Shown here one piece after another: positions 1-5,114 of a DNA stretch of 5,114 bases. Origin of the DNA: Pseudomonadota bacterium. Its GTDB lineage: Bacteria > Myxococcota > Bradymonadia > UBA4248. The translations under genes were made by a program, and so were the position numbers. The stretch covers positions 1 through 5,114 of the forward strand of contig JAGACY010000090.1 of the NCBI GenBank assembly GCA_017613855.1, written 5' to 3'. Every line of letters starts with the position of its first letter. Within the stretch, counting starts at the first letter, position 1. A model generated the notes under the pieces. The model made no database searches. It was given only the letters and a program-made list of their open reading frames with translations, and was not told the origin of the DNA.

Positions 1-116
1 ATAAAAATCAAGCTATTCACAAGACCTTATCTCATTTTCTGTGACTGCTCAGCCCAAAGGAATTTTTTTCACAAACGGATTTGCTCAGACCTAACGGCCT
101 TCGCATTAGATTGAAT

Positions 117-137
117 TCGCAATTCGCAATGCGCAAT
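117..137 (+). repeat. Heptamer tandem repeat, [T/G]CGCAAT x3
   Basis: Three consecutive 7-base units TCGCAAT, TCGCAAT, GCGCAAT, followed by TGAAT. This is the left arm of the fold-back and has the same orientation as the arrays at 4596-4623 and 4683-4710. Confidence 0.85.
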
Positions 138-169
138 TGAATGACAATGCTTAAAAATAGACTTTGAAG

Positions 170-191
170 CTAAAGAAACATTATTCTTTAG
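170..191. repeat. Central stem-loop of the fold-back element
   Basis: CTAAAGAA (170-177) and TTCTTTAG (184-191) are perfect inverted repeats around the 6-base loop ACATTA. The CTAAAG motif also follows the heptamer arrays in the right-hand units, so this looks like two units meeting head to head. There is no T-run, so it is not a typical terminator. Confidence 0.6.
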
Positions 192-219
192 AAATCGCAT
201 TGAGAATAATACCTGAATA

Positions 220-247
220 ATTGCGCATTGCGCATTGCCAATTGCGC
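220..247 (-). repeat. Heptamer tandem repeat, GCGCAAT x4 on the - strand
   Basis: On the + strand this reads ATTGCGC, ATTGCGC, ATTGCCA, ATTGCGC. It is the inverted counterpart of the array at 117-137. The third unit deviates (CCA instead of CGC), and that deviation supplies the predicted -35 hexamer of the downstream promoter. Confidence 0.85.
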
Positions 248-263
248 ATTGAAGGTGTATTAT
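235..263 (+). promoter_or_regulatory. Predicted sigma70-type promoter for the lipoprotein gene
   Basis: The -35 TTGCCA (235-240) matches TTGACA at 5 of 6 positions, the spacer is 17 bp (241-257), and the -10 TATTAT (258-263) matches TATAAT at 5 of 6. Transcription would start near 270, giving a leader of about 147 nt before the chosen start codon at 417. The -35 box lies inside the heptamer array. The call assumes the host uses the common housekeeping sigma consensus and has not been tested. Confidence 0.5.
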
Positions 264-373
264 GAACATATCCGTTTGTAAAAAACAATCTCCGTGGACA
301 GAACAGTTACGCATATAGCGATCATGTACAAAACAAAACTTGACATGCGTTCTCCAATCTCCATTAATGCGAT

Positions 374-400
374 AAAAACCGCCCAAAAGCGGCATTTTTT
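374..400. terminator. Small hairpin with flanking A- and T-runs in the leader (possible terminator or attenuator)
   Basis: CCGC (379-382) pairs with GCGG (389-392) around the loop CCAAAA. An A5 run precedes the stem and CA plus T6 (395-400) follows it. On the - strand the same stem is followed directly by five Ts, which is the better terminator geometry. The GC stem is only 4 bp, so termination would be weak unless the A/T runs extend it. It ends 17 nt before the lipoprotein start codon, so it could stop transcripts from the right, attenuate the lipoprotein mRNA, or structure its leader. Confidence 0.35.
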
Positions 401-416
401 CACCACAAGAGTATTT

Positions 417-3200
417 ATGCGAAATTCCATTCTGCTCACAACGATTATACTTTTCATGGGCTGCCAGAATCAGCCTGCGGCCGATAAAGCCACTTCCGAA
501 CCAGCTCATTCTGCAACAGCCGAACCTCTCACGAACGAATCAGTCTCTGATTCTGTGCCAGAGCAACCACACGTCGAGCCCAATAATGAGCAGAAATGCG
601 CTCCTATTTCATGCGGCGCGCATCAAATCTGCGTCGAGGGGCAATGTGCATGCGGCGATGTCAGAATGACACCGCAGGACGCGGCTACCTGGGAATGCGT
701 CGATGGTATGTTTCGGTGTTATCGCGAAGAAGGATGTACCAAAGATGGGGGAACTTCTAAACAAGGGACTTTACTTGGAGAACCACCGACGAAAGATGAC
801 GAAAACGATGCAGCGAAACCTATAGATATCACAAAGCTCCCCCCATTAGAACCAAATGCAAGGTATTATGAGAATCCACCTGTAAAGTCGTTGCCCTATT
901 CAAATCAATATATTGAGCCTATTTTTGACAGCAGTATGGATATCAAATACCACCACGACGACGTTATCAGACCGAAATACTGCGATGGCGTCGTCTGCGA
1001 TGGTATTTGCAGAAATCAGATATGCTATGAAAAGCCCGGCGCAGACTTTAAAAAGGAAAGGATATCGAGCAACAATGGGAATGTCACAGGCGATCCGAAA
1101 GATGATACCTGGGTATGTGCCAGCATCGACGGCTGCAAAACAAAATACGGCACCTGGTATACATTTGGTGAATCGTTTGCACCCACAGGTCAGGCCAGCA
1201 TGACTTCGAAAGATGATTATGTGTCCAAAATTGTCGAACGGTTTCCGCAATACAAAGAGGAACTGGATAAACACTTTTTTATAGATTTTGAGGATTTTAA
1301 ATATCTTCATTTTGAAATTCCCAATCAATACGAACTCGACGAATATAGTAATTATATCTGTAGGCTCGGCCAATGCTGCTGCGGGAAAGGCGAATGTACC
1401 AAAGATGAAATATGTACAGATAAAGGCAAATGTAGAATCCTGAATGCCGATTCCCCCAATGAGCATGAGCCGAGGCCGGCAGTCTGCGGAGTCTATGCGA
1501 AACAAACGCCTCCCAAAGAAGATGAATACCGTCCCGATTATGAGAAAATGTGCCCCAAAGATGACGGCTGTCCATGCGGCGACGCATTATGTCCCAAAGC
1601 ATCGGAATGTCATGACGGGACATGCACGTGTGCCGGCGTACCTTCTCCCGGCTCAGAATATGAATGCAAGCAAGGTAAATGGAAATGCACCGATCCGGAA
1701 AAATGTTCACCGGACCAACTCTATCAGCAAGCCTTTTGCGGAGAAAAGGCACACATCGGGAACGGCTATGTTTGCCGGATGATCGTCGATCCCGATGTTC
1801 CGCGAACAAAACACCATAATCCCTATGTCGGGGATGATGACCCACATTATGACCAATACGAATGGCAATGCGGTCTTTCGGGCGGCTGTGCATGCGGTGA
1901 TACGCAATGTCTCAAGGGCGAATCGTGCATCGACGGCGAATGCTACTGCGGGCGCAAGCGCGCACTGGCGGCAGAGGGATGGCGATGCGAAAACGGCAGG
2001 ATGATATGTTCACAGGAAGATGGCTGTGACTGCGTCGGAATACCTAAAACCAAAGGCGATTCATGTTATCCCTACGAAGGCTTGTTTGCTGATGAAGAAG
2101 AATACGAAGACGCGCCACATGTTTGCGGCGATAACCATTGTCCGGCAGCTACCAAATGCAATAAGGGACAATGCCTTTTTTATTCAACACCACAAAAAAT
2201 ATCCAAACCAGACGAATATATTTCGAATTGGGGTTTCCCGCAGTGCAACCAATCCGAAGGCTGCAGCTGCGGTGAAAAACAGTGTAAACAAGGGGAATTC
2301 TGTCACCAGAATACATGTTTGAAGACGCCGACATTGCTGGCATTTTTCGATCATACCATAGAATATGTTCCAGTTCCGATTGAACAATTCAACGAAGTCG
2401 AACATAATCTCAGGAATGGCGATTACGCCTTTGTTCCCAACGATTCTGCATGGAAATTTGGATATCGTGATAACAAAGCGCTGCCTTATCAATATTACAA
2501 TCCATACGATATTGGTGAAGAAAGTCCAGTAGTGAACCACAGCGGGGTGGATTTTGTCAGGCAGTATGCCTTCGAAAAGTATTACCGTACACGCCGGCTC
2601 AATGATAGCTGCCGTGGTGTTCCCTACCCCAAAGGATCATCGGGTTTTGCCTGTATCGTCGGTATCATAAAAGCAACCGACAACTATCCCGATCTCGAAA
2701 TCATACGCTATCTGCCCAATGAAATCGGCTGGATTTGTACTGAGAATAATGGCTGCACTTGCGGCGAGAGTTCATGCAGCTATCAGCAATCATGTATTGA
2801 TCAACAATGTGTGGATTTTACATGGATTAAAAACAACATCCCATACAAAACCAGCATGGATTATTATTCTAAAGAAGAACAAGTCTATGCCAAGTATTAT
2901 ACGATCTGCGAACAAAAAGAAGGTTGTCCCTGCGGCAAAACCCAATGCTATTTCGACGGATTCTGCATGTTTAATGAATACTGCCATTATTCAGGTCCAC
3001 ACAACGAAACCATGTGTCCCGGCATCGATACAACCATTAACGACAATGGTACTTGCAGCAATGGCAAATATCTGTATGGTCCATTTTTATATCAAAATAC
3101 ACTAGAGCATGGGCTGATGTGCCTTCAGGATAAATGTGCATGCGGCGAAGTTGAATGCGCTAAAGGTCATTACTGCGTCGAGCCAGGCAGATGTATTTAA
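417..3200 (+). CDS. Large cysteine-rich modular lipoprotein of unknown function
   Basis: I do not recognise a named family. The frame is open from 294, but ATG 417 (AAGAG 5 nt upstream) gives a lipoprotein signal peptide: MRN, a hydrophobic stretch, then lipobox FMGC with the acylated Cys at residue 16. Residue +2 is Gln, which in E. coli would favour the outer membrane. Residues 17-60 are a Pro/Glu/Ser-rich linker. The remainder carries ten cysteine modules starting near residues 61, 189, 315, 379, 485, 570, 610, 774, 831 and 902. The best match the pattern C-x4-GC-x-CG-x3-C-x5-C-x3/4-C. A second motif, [WY]-x-C-x2-G-x3-C-x4-[GK]-C, follows modules 1, 4 and 5 (near residues 92, 415, 522). 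I hand-count 79 cysteines in 927 residues. Cys-poor, Tyr- and acid-rich segments separate the modules, the longest about 632-722. The last module ends at the stop codon. It is probably an exported, disulfide-bonded surface protein; adhesin, binding or structural roles are open. Confidence 0.9.
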   Translation: MRNSILLTTIILFMGCQNQPAADKATSEPAHSATAEPLTNESVSDSVPEQPHVEPNNEQKCAPISCGAHQICVEGQCACGDVRMTPQDAATWECVDGMFRCYREEGCTKDGGTSKQGTLLGEPPTKDDENDAAKPIDITKLPPLEPNARYYENPPVKSLPYSNQYIEPIFDSSMDIKYHHDDVIRPKYCDGVVCDGICRNQICYEKPGADFKKERISSNNGNVTGDPKDDTWVCASIDGCKTKYGTWYTFGESFAPTGQASMTSKDDYVSKIVERFPQYKEELDKHFFIDFEDFKYLHFEIPNQYELDEYSNYICRLGQCCCGKGECTKDEICTDKGKCRILNADSPNEHEPRPAVCGVYAKQTPPKEDEYRPDYEKMCPKDDGCPCGDALCPKASECHDGTCTCAGVPSPGSEYECKQGKWKCTDPEKCSPDQLYQQAFCGEKAHIGNGYVCRMIVDPDVPRTKHHNPYVGDDDPHYDQYEWQCGLSGGCACGDTQCLKGESCIDGECYCGRKRALAAEGWRCENGRMICSQEDGCDCVGIPKTKGDSCYPYEGLFADEEEYEDAPHVCGDNHCPAATKCNKGQCLFYSTPQKISKPDEYISNWGFPQCNQSEGCSCGEKQCKQGEFCHQNTCLKTPTLLAFFDHTIEYVPVPIEQFNEVEHNLRNGDYAFVPNDSAWKFGYRDNKALPYQYYNPYDIGEESPVVNHSGVDFVRQYAFEKYYRTRRLNDSCRGVPYPKGSSGFACIVGIIKATDNYPDLEIIRYLPNEIGWICTENNGCTCGESSCSYQQSCIDQQCVDFTWIKNNIPYKTSMDYYSKEEQVYAKYYTICEQKEGCPCGKTQCYFDGFCMFNEYCHYSGPHNETMCPGIDTTINDNGTCSNGKYLYGPFLYQNTLEHGLMCLQDKCACGEVECAKGHYCVEPGRCI

Positions 3201-3214
3201 CAACGGGTGCGTTT

Positions 3215-3243
3215 TTGTACCTTTGTGCCATTTGGGTTATGCT
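3215..3243 (+). promoter_or_regulatory. Weak candidate promoter in the intergenic gap
   Basis: The 113 bp gap (3201-3313) contains TTGTAC (3215-3220), a 17 bp spacer and TATGCT (3238-3243), a poor match to the sigma70 consensus. A small stem CTGGC (3252-3256) / GCCAG (3263-3267) follows without a T-run, so I see no terminator between the two genes. Read-through from the lipoprotein gene is as likely as a separate promoter. Confidence 0.2.
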
Positions 3244-3313
3244 CTCCGAGCCTGGCTAAAATGCCAGAGTATCCCTGATTCCCTCATTCCAATCCATCCA
3301 CAGGCGACGTATC

Positions 3314-4489
3314 ATGCAAACCGGACTTGAACAACTTCTTTCGAATGAGCCATTCCTTACCAAACTGAAAAAAGGCCGAGTTGCCGTCCTTGCCCATGCG
3401 GCAAGTGTAACCCAAACGGGAGAACATATTATTTTTGCACTTCGCAGAGAAGGCATCGATCCCGTCAGGATTTTTGCACCTGAACACGGGCTTTGGGGTG
3501 CTGCGCAGGATATGGAAGGCGTTGATCACGGCTATGATGCCATTGTAGAGCGTGATATCGTCAGTCTGTACGGACATTCACTGGATTCACTCAGTCCGGA
3601 TGATGCGCTATTGAGCGATTTGGATGCCGTCATTATCGACATACAGGATGTCGGTGCGCGCTATTATACATTTGCCTATACGGCGCTTTTTCTCACCCAG
3701 GCAGCCCTGAAAAAAGGTCTGGAAGTCTATTTTATCGACCGCCCCAATCCCATCAATGGCGTGCAAATCGAAGGCAATCTCATCCAACCGGATTTTCACT
3801 CATTCGTAGGCATGCGATCCGTGATGACGCGTCACGGCATGACCGCAGGTGAACTGCTCACTATGTGGTGTACTCTCGAAAAGACCCCAAACATCGATAA
3901 ACTGCACATTTGCAGAATGAGCGGCTATGATCGCCATTTGTATTATGATCAGACAGGTTGTTATTGGGCCATGCCATCGCCGAATATGCCCAACATTGAA
4001 ACAGCCATCATTTATCCGGGTATGTGCCTCATCGAAGGTACGAATCTCTCTGAAGGGAGAGGCACAACCCGTCCATTTGAAGTCTTCGGAGCGCCGTGGG
4101 TCAAATCGAATGCCGTATGTGAAGCCTTAAAACTGCTCAATCTACCCGGAGTTTTGTTCAGACCGCTCGATTTTAAACCCATGTTCCAAAAGCATGCGCT
4201 CAAGACATGTCATGGTCTTGAAATGCATGTCACAGATCGAACGACGTTTAAGCCTGTACTGACGGGTATTGCCATCTTATGTGTGATGCGTGCATTGCAC
4301 GAAGAATTTGGCTGGCGCACGGAAACGTATGAATTTGTAAACGATCGTCTGGTCATTGACCTGCTTTTCGGCAATGACACCATTCGAAAGCGCATAGAGA
4401 ATCAAGAAAATCCCTGGCACATCGTCGATTCATTCGAAGATGAAACCAAAACCTGGCGTGAACAGCGCAAAGCGTATTTGATGTATTAA
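3314..4489 (+). CDS. namZ: NamZ-like exo-beta-N-acetylmuramidase (DUF1343, GH171 family)
   Basis: Family members such as Bacillus subtilis NamZ (YbbC) release N-acetylmuramic acid from the non-reducing end of peptidoglycan fragments, a step in cell-wall recycling or scavenging. Family motifs appear in order: an early strand GRVAVLAHAA (21-30), PEHGLWG (56-62), DIQDVGARYYT (109-119), DRPNP (142-146), SFVGM (163-167), SPNMPN (222-227) and EGTNLSEGRGTTRPFE (241-256). The C-terminus has the usual W...F...R..YL.Y ending (368-391). The glutamate of the PEHG motif is a likely catalytic residue by family knowledge. At 391 residues the protein covers the whole domain. ATG 3314 has a modest AGGCG 7 nt upstream. 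There is no signal peptide, unlike exported homologues, so it probably acts in the cytoplasm on imported muropeptides; a mis-chosen start is unlikely because the family domain begins within the first 25 residues. Activity is inferred from family membership only. Confidence 0.9.
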   Translation: MQTGLEQLLSNEPFLTKLKKGRVAVLAHAASVTQTGEHIIFALRREGIDPVRIFAPEHGLWGAAQDMEGVDHGYDAIVERDIVSLYGHSLDSLSPDDALLSDLDAVIIDIQDVGARYYTFAYTALFLTQAALKKGLEVYFIDRPNPINGVQIEGNLIQPDFHSFVGMRSVMTRHGMTAGELLTMWCTLEKTPNIDKLHICRMSGYDRHLYYDQTGCYWAMPSPNMPNIETAIIYPGMCLIEGTNLSEGRGTTRPFEVFGAPWVKSNAVCEALKLLNLPGVLFRPLDFKPMFQKHALKTCHGLEMHVTDRTTFKPVLTGIAILCVMRALHEEFGWRTETYEFVNDRLVIDLLFGNDTIRKRIENQENPWHIVDSFEDETKTWREQRKAYLMY

Positions 4490-4509
4490 TGCGGAATTGT
4501 TATGAATTA

Positions 4510-4561
4510 GCAATGTGCAATGTGCAATGTGCAATTGAATAATCAAAGCTCAAAAAACAGG
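4510..4561 (+). repeat. Partial repeat unit with heptamer variant GCAATGT x3
   Basis: Three perfect GCAATGT units (4510-4530) are followed by GCAATTGAAT and an A-rich tail. The tail resembles the one after the left-flank array (131-160). The unit differs from its neighbours by carrying T instead of C at the seventh base in every copy. It starts 20 bp after the stop codon of the NamZ-like gene. Confidence 0.75.
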
Positions 4562-4760
4562 CTGGTTTCCCTAAAGAATTGCTTCACCAAATAATGCGCA
4601 ATTCGCAATGCGCAATGCGCAATTATTCTGCAAAACTAAAGGAAACAGCCTGGTTTCCCAAAGAATTGCTTCACCAATTAATGCGCAATGCGCAATGCGC
4701 AATGCGCAATTACTCTGCAAAACTAAAGGAACTGGCTGATTTCCCTAAAGAATTGCAATT
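4562..4760 (+). repeat. Tandem 86-88 bp repeat, two full units plus a partial third
   Basis: Units run 4562-4649 (88 bp), 4650-4735 (86 bp) and 4736-4760 (partial). Each full unit reads CTGGTTTCCC(T)AAAG, AATTGCTTCACCAA, a TAA followed by four GCGCAAT-type heptamers (4596-4623; 4683-4710), then ATTCTG or ACTCTG and CAAAACTAAAGGAA. At the first unit junction GGAAAC (4641-4646) and GTTTCC (4653-4658) form a perfect 6 bp stem with a 6-base loop. With the partial unit before it, this fills most of the nearly 400 bp between the NamZ-like gene and the rRNA operon. The + frame through it is open and would encode a repeated peptide, but nothing supports translation. Confidence 0.85.
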
Positions 4761-4784
4761 TCATATTTTACCACACATCCGCCC

Positions 4785-4885
4785 TTTTTTGTTTTTGCGC
4801 GTATGGATGCTAGGAGCAAGAAGTGACGCGTGCTTGGCACGCGAACGACGACGCGACGACGAAGACGCCGCGCAAAAACAAAAAA
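4785..4885. repeat. 17 bp perfect inverted repeat next to the 5S gene
   Basis: The left arm, T6-G-T5-GCGCG (4785-4801), is the exact reverse complement of CGCGC-A5-C-A6 (4869-4885), separated by 67 bp. The spacer holds a second stem CGCGTGC / GCACGCG (4827-4843, loop TTG) and a tandem copy of CGACGACG (4846-4861). In the rRNA transcript this would form a long stem immediately after 5S. Confidence 0.8.
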
Positions 4886-4886
4886 A

Positions 4887-4892
<6 letters not shown>
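4874..4892 (-). terminator. Possible terminator of the rRNA operon: 5S end followed by T7-G-T5
   Basis: On the - strand the GC-rich 3' half of 5S helix I (GCCGGC, 4892-4887) is followed directly by seven Ts, a G and five Ts. A GC-rich stem plus T-run is the layout of an intrinsic terminator, so transcription may end at the mature 5S terminus. Alternatively the T-run is only the arm of the inverted repeat 4785-4885 and termination occurs further on. Confidence 0.35.
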
Positions 4893-5004
<112 letters not shown>

Positions 5005-5081
5005 GATTGTTTGAAGAAAGCAGAGATTTTGGGGAAATCAAATAATCTGGTTTCCTTCCCTGACTCCAAAGGGGTGGGGAG
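5005..5081 (-). other. 23S-5S internal transcribed spacer
   Basis: A spacer of about 77 bp between the 23S 3' end and the 5S 5' end, with no tRNA gene. The part next to 23S has a C-rich block (5054-5060) facing a G-rich block (5071-5082) in this strand, which may belong to a processing stem, but pairing on the transcribed strand is imperfect. Confidence 0.8.
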
Positions 5082-5114
5082 GAGGGTAAGCCGAACGACT
5101 GATTAGTACTGGTC
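5082..5114 (-). rRNA. rrl: 23S ribosomal RNA, 3' end only
   Basis: The reverse complement begins GACCAGTACTAATCAGTCG and ends in CGGCTTACCC, matching the conserved 3' terminus of bacterial 23S rRNA (compare E. coli ACCGGTACTAATGAACCG...GGCTTAACC). Only the last 33 or so nucleotides are inside the window; the rest of the gene lies beyond the right edge. Confidence 0.9.

Larger units (their letters stand above)
55..290. repeat. Compound fold-back repeat element upstream of the lipoprotein gene
   Basis: No gene is supported in 1-416; this element fills most of it. Its outer arms, 71-87 and 263-279, are inverted copies matching at 15 of 17 positions (core ACAAACGGAT). Inside them are heptamer arrays in opposite orientation (117-137 and 220-247), and at the centre a perfect 8 bp stem. 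The segment from about 55 (CCCAAAGGAATT...TTCACAAA) resembles the start of the 86-88 bp units at 4562-4735 (CCCAAAGAATTGCTTCACCAA). The segment 133-160 (GCAATTGAAT...CAATGCTTAAAAA) resembles 4531-4557. The same repeat family therefore lies on both sides of the two protein genes. Positions 1-54 show nothing recognisable. Whether this is a mobile (MITE-like) element or an expanded intergenic repeat cannot be decided from one copy. Confidence 0.7.

Noticed and set aside
294..416. Upstream extension of the lipoprotein frame
   Set aside because: Starting at 294 would add 41 residues before the lipoprotein signal peptide and bury the lipobox; ATG 417 gives a normal signal sequence.
69..509. 146-residue open frame on the - strand
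   Set aside because: It runs through the fold-back repeat and the start of the lipoprotein gene, its peptide shows heptamer-derived residues, and it has no recognisable domain.
900..1893. Two long open frames of about 200 residues on the - strand
   Set aside because: Both lie fully inside the lipoprotein gene in other frames, overlap each other and show no domain; the + strand reading has regular cysteine modules.
3252..3267. Terminator between the two protein genes
   Set aside because: The stem is only 5 bp and is not followed by a T-run.
4510..4735. CRISPR array
   Set aside because: The repeated heptamers are contiguous without unique spacers, and the 86-88 bp units are similar over their whole length; no cas genes are present.

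Overview
The window holds two protein genes on the + strand and the 3' end of a ribosomal RNA operon on the - strand facing them. The proteins, the base composition (intermediate G+C) and a lipoprotein signal peptide point to a Gram-negative bacterium. The very cysteine-rich modular lipoprotein recalls the surface proteins of myxobacteria-like (former delta-proteobacterial) lineages, but this placement is inference and weak. The 23S and 5S genes visible here are what should be used to place it.

Positions 1-416 contain no convincing gene. They hold a compound fold-back repeat (about 71-279) built from heptamers of the type GCGCAAT in opposite orientations. A good sigma70-type promoter (TTGCCA, 17 bp, TATTAT; 235-263) lies in its right arm, followed by a long leader with a small hairpin and T-run (374-400). 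Positions 417-3200 encode a 927-residue predicted lipoprotein of unknown function with about 79 cysteines in ten recurring modules. After a 113 bp gap, 3314-4489 encodes a 391-residue protein of the DUF1343 / NamZ (GH171) family, exo-beta-N-acetylmuramidases that act on peptidoglycan fragments. It has no signal peptide.

Positions 4490-4780 have no gene but two full and two partial copies of an 86-88 bp repeat carrying heptamer arrays of the same family as the left flank. Next comes a 17 bp perfect inverted repeat (4785-4801 with 4869-4885) whose right arm abuts the 3' end of a 5S rRNA gene (about 4887-5004, - strand). A 77 bp spacer and the last 33 nt of a 23S rRNA gene (5082-5114, - strand) finish the window.

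The two protein genes may form one transcription unit driven by the promoter in the left repeat: they share a strand and no terminator is seen between them, although the gap is large enough for a second promoter. A surface lipoprotein beside a muropeptide hydrolase would fit a cell-envelope theme, but nothing in the sequence proves a joint function. The most unusual items are the modular cysteine-rich lipoprotein, the repeat family on both sides of the two-gene block, and the inverted repeat directly behind the rRNA operon.
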